DNA from: Oreocharis arfaki
Lineage: Eukaryota; Chordata; Aves; Passeriformes; Paramythiidae
NCBI GenBank assembly: GCA_013398015.1
Contig: VZRR01013403.1
Span: forward strand, 62,001 to 126,000
DNA length: 64,000 nt
Direction of reading: 5' to 3'
Both the position numbers and the translations under genes were made by a program. Positions within the stretch are counted from its first letter, which is position 1, and every line of letters begins with the position of its first letter. This document shows positions 1-9,856 of the stretch, piece by piece. The notes below the pieces were generated by a model. The model saw nothing but the letters and a program-made list of their open reading frames with translations, was not told the origin of the DNA and made no database searches.

Positions 1-455
1 GAACAAGCCAGGGCTGTTTGGCACCAAGGAATTGAGAGGAATGCAGAACTTCTCTTTCCAAACAAGCTGTGGGCAGACAAGGCTAGCACTATGAGATAAG
101 AAAGACAATGAGAAGGATTCCATTGATTGATGAATTAAAGAGATATGCATCTTCAAACATACCAAAGGTCTACAGACAAGAGAAAAGTTATACATTAGAA
201 GGGAATTTTTAGATATTAGGCATTCTGGGAAATCTGTACCTCTTGAGTACCTCAGCCAATGGGGAAAGAGAGAGGGAAATGCGGTCAGGAAAAAAAGGAA
301 AAATAAGATAAAAAGGAAGCTGCGACCTCCAAAAATTTGAGAGACTCCAGGGGAATGCCCCAAGGCCTCTCCCTTTATTCGAATAAAGTAAAGGAACTCC
401 TCTGTCTTCTTTTTGGACCTAAACCTCTGGTGTTTGCAGATTAATTTTCCTGACA
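1..455 (+). mobile_element. Solo LTR-like fragment of an endogenous retrovirus (probably ERVL-like)
   Basis: The segment has the order expected of a retroviral LTR read on the plus strand. A CAAT-like GCCAATGGGG lies near 254-263, a TATA-like GATAAAAAGG at 307-316, and an AATAAA polyadenylation signal at 382-387. A T/G-rich stretch follows, ending TTTTCCTGACA near 455. The spacing of about 74 bases from TATA box to AATAAA suits an R region. No internal retroviral genes follow, so it would be a solo LTR. Its left end may lie outside the window. I do not recognise the exact family, and no target-site duplication can be checked. Confidence 0.45.
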
Positions 456-467
456 GAATTAATTTGC
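436..467. repeat. Short inverted repeat at the LTR-like edge
   Basis: GCAGATTAATT (436-446) and AATTAATTTGC (457-467) pair over 11 positions, one of them G-T, around a 10-base loop. It sits across the presumed right end of the LTR-like element. It could be chance in AT-rich DNA. Confidence 0.5.
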
Positions 468-3205
468 AGCTACTGACACCTGAAAACACAATCAGAAACC
501 CTGAACTGATACACACCAATTAGCGAGTCCAAAAAGCACCAGTGGGTTTTCAGCAGTGCAACCTCAAAACAACCAGTGAAAAACAGTCTGAAAAATGTGG
601 TCCCAGCTTGGGTGGCGGGTTGGAAGGAGGAGGTGGCTCTGAAAGACCTTTTCTGTTTTCAGAGCTCCTGAAATCGTGAGCAGCGCTGCACCTGGAGGCA
701 GTGCTTTAAACACACCCCGGACTGATCGGGGTTTCTCTGTGAGTGTCTCACCAGCTCTGTGAAGAGCTGCAGTATCGGAACCCCCAGCACTCAGAATCCT
801 CAGCAGTGTCCCCCGTGGGCTGGGAGCAGCTCTGGCATGTCCCCACTGCCCTGGCACTGCTGGGTATGTGGCACCTTAATGCCACGTGGGGATCCTGCAG
901 TGCTCGGGGGCTCGCAGCTGTTTCATGGCTCGGATGAGACCAGTTGGGAAGTTTTGGTGCAGTTTCCAGGGAGCAGATGTGCATTTAGGAAGCAGACACA
1001 CCAAAAAAAGGCCCAAGGAGATGGTGGGAGTGGCTAGGTCCCCAAAGAGGCACTGGGGATGCTGTTGCTTGGGGATGGTGGCACCACTCAACTCCACGGG
1101 GGTTTGTTGGGGCAACACCCCAAAAACTCATCCTTCACCAGCCCTGCTGCCCTCTGCAGCAGAGACCAGAGCCAAGGATGACACCTAGGCTGTGTCTGAC
1201 AAGGAGAGCTAAACCCAAGTATTCAATTTCCAGGTTTTAAGCTTATTTTCACAGGTAGCTCAATCCTAAACTTTCCCAGTGATTTAAGGGTCCACAAGGC
1301 ACTGTGGAGGGTTGGCAGACAACTTTCTGCATACTAGATGGATTTTTTTTTCCCTTCTTATAATTCAGTTATTAATATTTTTTCACAAGGGTGGAAAATG
1401 GTTTGATCAACATGAAAACACAAGCTTCCCCCTTAACTTCAGAATATTTAACAGCCACCTGTGCATGTGTTCATAACACCAGAGCACGACACAAAACACT
1501 CCCACAGCTCCGGGAAGCAATCCAAGCGCATCCCTTAAAAGCAGCCCAAGAGAGGGAGCCCTCCTCAATGCAGCACCAGAATTCCCGCAGCACAACCACT
1601 TCCATGCCTCCAGCCAGCTCGGACAGCGCTGCAGGCAGCCACAGAAAATCCCAGGTTTAAAACCTGCCTAAAGAAGTCGGCCCAGAGCACGTCCTGCAGC
1701 AAAAGGAAACCATTTCCTCACTCAGCGCCTGTTCTGGAACTCGCACTAAACTTCTGGCCCTCCTCTCCCCACACATCTGTTGAATCTCTCTCAGCAGGAC
1801 AGAGAATCTGAGACTCAAGGAAATTCAGTGTACTGCAAAGAGCAGGAAAAATGCTGCTGCAGAGTAATGTGGGGAAAGCCAGTGCTGGAGAGGTGTATTT
1901 TTATTAAACACAGATCTTTCGATAAGGGCAGCCCCCCCAAACACATCCCCCTGAAACTTCATTTTGCTGACCTTAAAACGGTTTGCAATAGATATTTCAA
2001 GTATAGAAATTACAATACAAATATTTTCCATGCTCTTGTTTTCCCACTCCTTTTATTTATTTGCTTGAAATAAAGGCTCATCCTCGATGTATTCCCACAG
2101 CCCAACTTCCCTGGGGTTGCAATTCCCGACACACGTGGGGGCTCTGCATTGCAGAATCTCTCTGCATCCAATTTTCTGCCAGCTCAGGAACTGTCAAAGC
2201 ACATTTAGAAAGACTTGGAACCAAATTTCAAAAATAGGTGCCCCTAAGTAGCGGAATAAAAGTCGCTTTGTGTTCAGTAGAGCTAAGCAGAAAAAAGTAA
2301 ACACTGCTTTGAGTACTTTGTTATTATCTGAAATGCTGGAAAAGGAACTGAAAGCGAACACAAATAAAGGGGGGAAATCAAAAGTTAATAAATAAAGCAG
2401 TAAAACAATCTGAGCAAGCAGCAGGTACATCAGAGCAATCCAGATTAACACCAGGGGGACATAAACATTAATTAAACCCTGACACCCTCCCTCAGAACAA
2501 AACATGTGTGAGAGAATAATAATGGCAGCTTGAGGAGGAATTCATCAAGGATATGGCAGAGAGAGAAAGACTCAGGACAGCCTTGGACAGTCCTGGTTTG
2601 GTCCAGGACAGGTGAACCTACAACTCCTCGCCCATGACAAGGCCGGCAGGGCTTTGGAACAAGCTTTGCTGACCCTCTGCAAATTCCTCAAGAACAGTTT
2701 CAGCTCCAGGACAAAAATCACATCCCTCAAAAATCTCGTTTCTCTGGGAATGCTCCGAACACTGCAACTTTCAGGGCTGAAAAGGCTAAAGAAGGGCACT
2801 TGCAGGAGATGGTTGTATTGCTGGAATACGTTATTCTAATTATTTGTTAAATGGAGCGAGGGCTCAGCTGTAACACAACACCACTTTAATGGGATTTAAA
2901 GCTCCACTCCAAGCAGGTTTAATTGAGCAGGGAAATGTTTAACACGGAATGTGGGAAAACAACTTCCATCAACAGCAGCTTGGCAGTGGAAAGGGGCAGA
3001 GCAGACCTTGGGAAAGTTGTGCTTGGGCTGGGAGACACTGACCAACAGGAAAAGGAGCTTCACCTTGATCCGTTCGGTGACAATGGCCGTGAAACAGGGA
3101 TTGATTTGGGCATTTTACCCCTGGCACACAAACCACGGGGCACTGTGACATCAGCAGGAAATGCAGGGGTGCTCTTAACTCCCAAATTTAAAGAGGACAC
3201 CTCAC
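468..3205 (-). other. CNTN4: Intron after the CNTN4 start exon (partial)
   Basis: By inference this is the part of the intron just downstream of the signal-peptide exon. The exon for the first Ig domain is not in it: no minus-strand frame here resembles that domain. I see no CR1 copy. The stretch 2190-2500 is A-rich on the plus strand, so its minus-strand frame looks hydrophobic; this is a base-composition effect, not a membrane protein. Nothing else is recognisable. Confidence 0.6.
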
Positions 3206-3260
3206 CTGCCAGGCACACCATGACCGAGTGCAGCACCAGCAGCTCCCATAGCAACCTCAT
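3206..3260 (-). CDS. CNTN4: First coding exon of contactin-4 (signal peptide)
   Basis: This exon segment encodes 18 codons plus one base: MRLLWELLVLHSVMVCLA, then the G of a split codon. The peptide has the layout of a secretory signal: a basic residue after Met, a hydrophobic core, and a small residue before the expected cleavage site. From memory, human contactin-4 starts MRLPWELLVLQSFILCLADD. That gives 13 of 18 matches, clearly more than contactin-3 or contactin-6. The donor reads GCAG|GTGAG, with its GT at 3205-3204, and leaves phase 1, which suits a following Asp or Gly codon as in CNTN4. The ATG (3260-3258) has A at -3. The open frame continues upstream to 3308 but contains no other ATG. 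Contactin-4 is a GPI-anchored neuronal adhesion protein with six Ig and four fibronectin III domains; all of those lie in exons left of the window. The family call is strong; the paralogue call rests on a short peptide. Confidence 0.85.
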
Positions 3261-3344
3261 CTTCAGCGTCCCGGCGCAGAGGAGACGAGCCCACGAATTA
3301 CAGAGCACAACGCGGCTCCTTGGAAACCTCAGGCAACCTCTAAT
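3261..3344 (-). other. CNTN4: 5' UTR part of the CNTN4 start exon, with splice acceptor
   Basis: On the minus strand the intron ends in a pyrimidine-rich tract, TGTCTTTTGTTTTACAG, whose AG lies at 3346-3345. The exon then begins ATTAGAGG at 3344. The 84 bases before the ATG contain no upstream ATG. With the coding part this makes a 139-bp exon (3206-3344). A clean acceptor in front of the start codon means at least one further noncoding exon lies upstream, at higher coordinates. This agrees with the long 5'-UTR introns known in contactin genes. The short CpG-containing stretch between 3270 and 3320 fits an exon rather than flanking intron. Confidence 0.8.
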
Positions 3345-5294
3345 CTGTAAAACAAAAGACAGATCGCAAGGAGATTTAGGATTGCTGCTCCTTCTATTTG
3401 CTGACAGTTTGTTCTTCTTTTCCAGTAAAGCTGTATCTGAAGAGCAACAGAGAAACTTTTGTAAATATTGACTTTCAAATCCTTCTCAGCAGCGATTTGT
3501 GACCATTTCAGGTGTCTGGGTGCCAGATGAGGACTAAGAACTGTAACCTGTAGCTGCATCTTCGCTTGGGTGCTATGCAATTTCTGCTTCTCACTCTCTG
3601 GGGTGAGCTGGTGTAATTAATGAATGCTGCAGATCCCCACTAAGAGGAAAACCAGAGTAATTCTCTAACTCGGTGAGAATTACTGTAACTTTTCTCTGCA
3701 AACATCAGCCAGCACATGAAAGACACCATCTCTGCAAGGCAACACTTTGTACGAAGAGTTCCCACACTGCTCAAGGAGGGGGATGTTTTTTCCCATTCCA
3801 CCTCCATCCTCACTGCTCTAAAATCCTTTTTAAAAGTCAACCTTAGAACACCTCCAGGTAAAAACTGATCTTCCCGTCAGCCCCTGTTATAGCCTGTAAA
3901 TAATTAGAATTTGTGAGCAATTTGAGACTTTCTCAGCTGATCACTGCAAACGTCTACCATCCCCCTCCGAGGAACCCAAGGAGGAAAAAAATGCCTTCAT
4001 TTATCAAAAGAACCACTCCAGAGCAGACATTTAAATATATGAAAAATAAATAAATCAAGCTAGGCACACATTCTTATAATTTATTCATCTCGGTGAAGAC
4101 TGGAAGTTCAGGGGCCTTCGTGCTTACAAGACAAACTGCATGAGTAATAACAAGCGAGCGAGCATCACCAGAGGCCTCTGCCTGCTTTTGTGAGCTAAAA
4201 TTGAGAAGGTTCTTCCAATAAAGTCAGGCTCAATGCACTGGGAGGGTTGAGAACCTTCACCCTCTGATCTGAAGATGCAGCTTTGAAGCAGGGAGAGATT
4301 AATTGCCTATTTTCATCTGTTCTCACACAGACTGACGAGGCCTGCTGGGGGGAGCAGGAAAGATCAATCAATGCATACTAGTAACTGTTTAAGGCAATGA
4401 TTAGGGTATTAATTATTAATTTTGGAAGGAAAATGTCACAGACCTCTATATTGATTGACATGGTGAAGCAGTTACACTGTTTATACTGAACTCCAGAAAC
4501 GATTTTTTTTTACCCTAAATAGTCTTGACCTGTGGAAAAATATTCTTTTCCCTTCAAGTACTAAATTCTGTTGAACAGCACCTACACAAGAGATTTCTAC
4601 CAGAGAAAGTCACTCTTGGTTTTACAACAATTGAAATGAAATTTGAGATAAATCTTGGATTTCAGCAGCTGCTGAAGTTCTTCCTTGTTCTCGTTTTCCC
4701 ACGGATTGTCCCCATCAATAAAGCCCTCGTGTCACTTACAAAGCTTCTCTTCATTACCCTGCACTGAGATGCTTTACAATTATTCTCCTCTCTCTCTGCA
4801 ATGAGCAGAGCAATCACTCACAGCCTTTGATACCTAATTAAAAGCACAAGAGGTTGATAAGCACTTATTTGCTTAACCTCCTGCCAGGAGCCCGTGGGAA
4901 GCACCGGCAGACTGCCAGAGTGCAAAAGGGCTCACCAAAATCCAGTCCTTGCTTTTTCAGAGATGCAAGAAAATTCTTGGATATTCCTGAATTTATTACC
5001 CCTCCCCATTGCAACTTCAGCTCTTGCCACAGCTGCCCTGACTCACCATCCATTTGGGAAAAAATTCTGGCTAATCAGTTTGAAAAACGATTTTTTAAAA
5101 AATTTTCTACTCAGGAAATAAATGATCTCTCAGCATTTTAAACACTAATACAAAGCATTTCAAAGTTACTAATGTAAATTAGTTTCTAGCTTGCAAAGAT
5201 ATTAAAAGTAGCAGGCTCTTTCTTCCCTCCCATCAAATTTTGACACAACCACTGGATCTCAATTTCAGCCAAAAATAAAAGCTATGCTAAAAAT
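3345..5294 (-). other. CNTN4: Start of the long upstream intron; no mobile element seen
   Basis: By inference this is 5'-UTR intron, immediately upstream of the start exon. It is AT-rich, with poly-A or poly-T runs such as the one near 4502-4511. The part from about 4030 to 4480 is described separately as a possible regulatory block. No coding exon is supported. Confidence 0.6.
4080..4480. promoter_or_regulatory. Possible conserved intronic enhancer block
   Basis: This stretch has the texture of vertebrate conserved noncoding DNA. It combines AT-rich homeodomain-type words with PBX-type sites: GATCAATCAATGCAT near 4362-4376 and TTGATTGACA at 4451-4460. It also contains ATTAATTATTAATT near 4407-4420. 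GAAGGTTCT (4205-4213) and AGAACCTTC (4250-4258) form a perfect 9-base inverted pair. Conservation cannot be judged from one sequence, so this is a suggestion from motif content only. Confidence 0.25.
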
Positions 5295-5463
5295 ACAGAA
5301 TTGTGGAATGGTTTGGGTTGGAAGGGACCTTAAAGTCCACCCAGTGCCCCCCCTGCCATGGCAGAGACACCTTCCACTGTCCCAGGCTGCTCCAAGCCCC
5401 AATGTCCAACCTGGCCTTGGGCACTGCCAGGGATCCAGGGGCAGCCACAGCTGCTCTGGGCAA
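5295..5463 (-). mobile_element. CR1 LINE 3' end fragment
   Basis: The plus strand reads GAATGGTTTGGGTTGGAAGG at the left end, which is the reverse complement of the CR1 3' terminus. It continues with the passerine-type wording CCAGGCTGCTCCAAGCCC and ends at CAGCTGCTCTGGG. The element is therefore in minus orientation and cut at its 5' side. It carries no usable reverse transcriptase. Confidence 0.93.
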
Positions 5464-7050
5464 AAAATATTAAAATATTTAAGGCCAATGAAAAAGCTGA
5501 AAGTTCTCTCTGTTATTCAGTTATTCAGCAGCTGCTCCGGAGAACCAACAGACATCAGAGGCTCGTGCATGTGCTTCAAAGCAAAGTTTCCAGCTCCCTG
5601 ATGTCTGGCACAGGGTAACGCAGGACAGAAAGTTTCCCCAAAGAGAAATGATGCCTGTCTTGGCACAAAAAGCAGTGAAAAGTAAATTAGATGATTATCA
5701 CTAAAAATATTTTCCTAAGGTTAAATTATGGTGGTTCTCAAGCGCCGGCTGCAATTCCATTTCTTGTGATGGTTCCCTATTTCACATGTGAATGAGTCCA
5801 ATTCTCAAAATGCTTCCCTGTAAACATCTCTGCCGCTCACAGCAGCAGGGCCTTTGTTCAGAACTCTGCAAGAACTGTTCAAACACATCGACTTTTTATG
5901 GCCACGACTTCAGGAAAGGCAACATTTATGCACAAGCAAAAAATGGATAATTGAAAAGATCCTTCCCAAACATTCCTAAATGTTTGCCGACTACAAAATC
6001 CCAGGGGAGTTAGTGCTGCTGCTGAAGGAGAATGTAAGAGGCCTGAAAACTCGCAAAGTTTAATATTTTATTTCCAGAAGGAAGCAGAGGTAGTTTCAGT
6101 GCTACACAAGTTATTTTTTCGAGATGAAAATGAGATTGCTCAGCTTCAGCGTGGAAGTGCAGCCCATCAGAAAGGCCGGTGCCACCGCACGTGTGCAGAC
6201 GTCTTTTTAACTTTACTTCTAGCAATGCAGCCATTGCAAATTCTTTTGAAAGGCACCTTTGCTCCTAATTGGATTCTGGCAAAGAAACTTGACTCAAAGA
6301 GCTCTGACTGCAGGCAGGTAGGAGAGGAAAGAAGATGTGTGGAGCAGAAATATTTGTGGTGAATTTTTCCGAGTTCAGGGGCATGGCTGTATGAGCAATT
6401 TCACTTGGATGTTTCACGACAAAACAATATAAAATTTAAAACGCTAATATATATATATACATATGGACGCATTCAGAACATGGAAAATACACTTCAAGAT
6501 AAATGTGCTCTGCGTGACCTCTCAGTTGTGCGAACATTCTGAAGGAAAACCTGCAGAACACACCTCAGACCCCTGAAGCCCTGCAGCAGCAGCAAGGCCC
6601 GAGCCTTAGCGCTCAGCTCACATTGCGCTGCTGCCCACCGGGGTGCTGCAGAGTGCCAGCTCTGCTCAGCTCCCACATAAATCACTGCTAATGAAGCGTG
6701 CTGCACAGACAGACAGCAGCAGGCATCTTTTAATCACCTCGGCAAAGGAGGAGCGAAGGGTAAGCGCAAAACACTCAGCGCTAATGGGGCGCTTGTTAGA
6801 CTGAAGGTGCTGCGGCCCTCGGGCTGCCACAGGCGTGACCTGAGGGCAGGAGCAGCGCTCCGAGGGGAAATCACCGCTTCCCTCCACACTGACACTAATT
6901 CATGCCGCCGAAACCTCCTCAGTGCTACCCAGCTTCTGAAACAGGAGTGGAGAATCATGAAAATAATCTGCAGAAGGGAGAGCAGAGCTTTGGGTGACCC
7001 CGCTGCTCTCTGGTTACACACAATGTGGGGTGCGCAGCTGCTGAGGGCAC
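5464..7050 (-). other. CNTN4: Intron segment without recognised genes
   Basis: Unique-looking intronic sequence by inference. It contains a short (TA)n tract at about 6446-6464. A local CpG-richer patch lies near 6807-6910 (for example GCTGCGGCCCTCGG), but it is too short for an island. No exon with both splice sites is evident. Confidence 0.55.
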
Positions 7051-7180
7051 AAAATCACAGAGTTATTTGGGCTGGAAAAGACCTCCAAGGCCATCGAGTC
7101 CAGTCTCTGACCATTCTCCACCTTGTGACCCAGCCCAGAGCACCGAGTGCCATGTCCAGTCATTCCTTGAGCTGCTTAAG
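7051..7180 (-). mobile_element. CR1 LINE 3' fragment, diverged
   Basis: AAAATCACAGAGTTATTTGG followed by GCTGGAAAAGACCTCCAAGG and ATCGAGTCCAG matches an older CR1 3' subfamily in reverse complement. The match fades after CCATGTCCAGTCATTCCTTG, close to 7180. It is a short truncated copy. Confidence 0.85.
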
Positions 7181-7352
7181 GAAAAGAGCATATAGAAAAT
7201 ACAGGCCACGACAGCTACACTGGATGGATATTGAAGGCCAAACCTAGAAATACCAGGGCCAGCAACCCTTGAGCACGAAGGTGTAACAGAAGCTCAAATT
7301 CCACTCGTCTACACAAGGAAAAAAAAAAGAGTTTGAAAATAAGCCACAGAAA

Positions 7353-7368
7353 GTTTTTTTTTTTTTTA
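7353..7368. repeat. Poly-T tract
   Basis: A run of about 14 T near 7354-7367. A shorter A run lies just before, at about 7319-7328. Both are simple homopolymers between two CR1 fragments. Confidence 0.9.
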
Positions 7369-7471
7369 AGTTCCAAAATACTCTCTTTTTCTTAAGATGA
7401 AGATACTTTCTAATGCACACCTACAACAAGATCTCTACCCATCAAAGATGGGATTTGTAGGTGCTTCAGGA

Positions 7472-7730
7472 GTCACAGAATTATTAAGGCTGGAAAGACC
7501 TCCAAGACCATCAAGTCCAAACCACCACAATCAAACACCACCACAAAACAACATCACCAAGTGCCTCATCTCCTCATTTTTTGAGCACTTCCATCCTGTT
7601 CCACTGTTTCACCACCCTTTCAGTGAAGAGATTTTTCCTGATACCCAACCTGAACATCCCCAGGTGCAACTCCAGCCCATTTCCCCTTATGCTGTCACTT
7701 GCTGCCTGAGAGAAGAGGCCGACTCCCAGT
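7472..7730 (-). mobile_element. CR1 LINE 3' fragment (about 260 bp)
   Basis: It begins GTCACAGAATTATTAAGGCT, then GGAAAGACCTCCAAGACC and ATCAAGTCCAA. It continues through the CR1 words TTTTTCCTGATACCCAACCTG and GAGAGAAGAGGCCGACTCCC. The element is in minus orientation and truncated at its 5' side. It belongs to a different, older subfamily than the copy at 5295-5463. Confidence 0.92.
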
Positions 7731-8840
7731 AAAGTTACTTCAAACAGCCTGCAAAGCTACACCAAAACACTGTTCTCCATTTCCATCTCTCCAAACACCA
7801 CCCATTCATGACACTCCGAGGCAATTTGTAAGCTAAATTCCAGTCCAGGTACTGAGGACACAAACAGTGTTTTGCGTCCAGAAGCACCAATAGTTCAAAG
7901 GTGATGGAGAGAATTTCAAACCCTGCAATTCTCCAACCCTGTTGCTGCTTGTTACAAGGAGAGATCATTCCCCATCTGATCCAGAAACTGGAATAAGGGT
8001 AACCCTGAGCCTCTGGTAGTTGGAAGTCACTCAGACTGATGCACTGAAGCATGGAGCCAACTTCTATAAATGATGGTTAAAAAGCTGTCCAGCTTTGGTC
8101 AGGGAGCAAAAGCAACGAGGTTTCTTTGCATGTAGCAGACAAGCAAGTTTTTTTTCCAAAATGAAAGAAAATTGCTTTGTCTGTGAAAGGAATGGAACAG
8201 AGCTATTCCAGAGGAGCAGCATCTGGGCACGGGCAGCTCCCACCTCCCAAACACCAGCTATGGCCCAGATTCTGCAAAACCTCAGCCTTCTAACCCAGAT
8301 CCAGCTCGGAACCCTCTGCTGAATCCAGGCCTGTGTGTCAGGAGAGGCCCAGGCTCTCTCCAGCAGCTGCAATCAGTGACCCGCAAAGCTGAGTGGCCAA
8401 AAATAGAAGGTGCCTGAAAGTGTCCCCAAAAGTGCAAATTTCTCAGCAATCCTTTAGTGACGTATGCACATTGATTTTTTTCAGCACTCAGAAAACCACG
8501 GGGTTTTTTGTTTCTTTTTTTTCTGCTGTGGGAGGTTTTTTTGTTGTTGTTTAAGTTCTTTGATAAACAGTAGCTTTCCCTTTTGTGTAAGGGAGGAAAA
8601 AAAAGAGAATTTGAAAAGAAGGCTCGAGGAGATGAAGGGCAGTGGGCACATGTCTGTGGCATCTCCCACGGAGCACTCCTCACTCTCACAGCACGTCTGT
8701 CAGATCCTGATCTAGTTCAGTGCTGAAATTATCCCTTCTGGAGTTGTACTCACACACAATTCCCACACTGTGGAACAGATACAGGCACATTGTGCCTGAT
8801 AAAGCAATGACACGTTCCAGAGACGTGCTTGTGATGAATG
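7731..8840 (-). other. CNTN4: Intron segment without recognised genes
   Basis: By inference intronic. It holds T-rich stretches near 8148-8157 and 8503-8550. The frames here are open only because of composition, and I see no exon signature. Confidence 0.55.
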
Positions 8841-8925
8841 GGAATCACGGAATATCCTCAGCTGGAAGGGACATCATGTCCCCAGCAATCCCACCCTGTC
8901 CCTGAGAGTGTTGTCCAAATGGCAA
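8841..8925 (-). mobile_element. CR1 LINE 3' fragment, short and diverged
   Basis: GGAATCACGGAATATCCTCA followed by GCTGGAAGGGAC, and then AATCCCACCCTGTCCCTGAG, matches a CR1 3' subfamily in reverse complement. The middle appears shortened by a deletion. The right edge is uncertain by some tens of bases. Confidence 0.75.
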
Positions 8926-9392
8926 AATCCACTCTGGGCTTTCCCCCATTCTCGATTCCAGGCAAAATCCAGTCTGGGTTGCCTCAAAAATTAATTGTCT
9001 GAGAAAACAATGTCAGATTTCACACTGTGTTTCCCCCTTTGGGCACTCGTTCCCACTCACTGGATAGAGATTTCATTTCCCTGGGCCAGGGAAGTTACGG
9101 CAGCTCAACAGATGGAATTTCCCAGCTCACCCAGTCATTTGTATCTGTCAGGCCTTTGGTGAGCTGTGCCCGAGCCACGTCCTGGCTGTCACACGCCTGC
9201 CACAGCTCTGTTCTCACATGGGCTGCATCCATCCCATCCACACAATAAATTTAATTCCAACAGCATGAGCAAAGATTCCTGATGGAATCACTCAGCAAGC
9301 GCCCACTGCCACGGAGTACAACCTCTGGAGTTTAAATACCGTTTATTCTATGGAAGTTTTTTTGGTGTAAGTGCTCCCTAATTTATGCTCAT

Positions 9393-9463
9393 CCCACATA
9401 TTCCCAACAACCTGGCTGTGCCAAGGTTCCCACATATTCCCAACCAAGCTGGCTGTGGGACAG
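9393..9463. repeat. Two-copy 36-bp tandem duplication
   Basis: CCCACATATTCCCAAC occurs at 9393 and again at 9429. Both copies are followed by a version of CTGGCTGTG. The period is 36 bases with a few differences between copies. Confidence 0.85.
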
Positions 9464-9775
9464 CTCTGCCAGCAGTGGGGCACACAGGGAGAGGCTTCCC
9501 TGCTTTCGGAATTAAAGGTGGAAATAACTCTCACCAACACCATCCCTTTCTGACTTGGTCTAGAAGCAACATTCCCAGTTCATCTTTATGCAGAACCTAA
9601 AGCCACAGCTTAAAACCTGATTTAGAGGGACTGGATTACACCTTTAACATTGTGGTGGATTCCCTGCACACCTGGGTCGTGGAAGCAGCAGTCCATCCCA
9701 AACACAGATAATCCCAGCTGAGTCACACATCCTGTCTCCTTCTGAACTTGTGAATCTCAACAGAGTTTTCCACAG

Positions 9776-9856
9776 AAAACCAAAAAAAACCCACCAACAC
9801 CCCCCCCCCCAAAAAAAAAAAAAACAATCAAGAAACACCCAACANAAAAAAAAAAA
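9776..9856. repeat. A/C-rich low-complexity tract with an ambiguous base
   Basis: Positions 9776-9831 contain no G and almost no T, including 11 consecutive C (9800-9810) followed by 14 A (9811-9824). A single N stands at 9845, in front of another A run. The N probably marks an unresolved homopolymer or a small gap. Confidence 0.95.

Noticed and set aside
2194..2505. Hydrophobic minus-strand frame resembling a membrane protein
   Set aside because: The hydrophobic residues come from T-rich codons opposite an A-rich stretch. There is no conserved pattern of a receptor or channel family.
2923..3471. Open frame of 182 codons, plus strand
   Set aside because: It overlaps the CNTN4 start exon on the other strand. 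No domain is visible and it has no support of its own.
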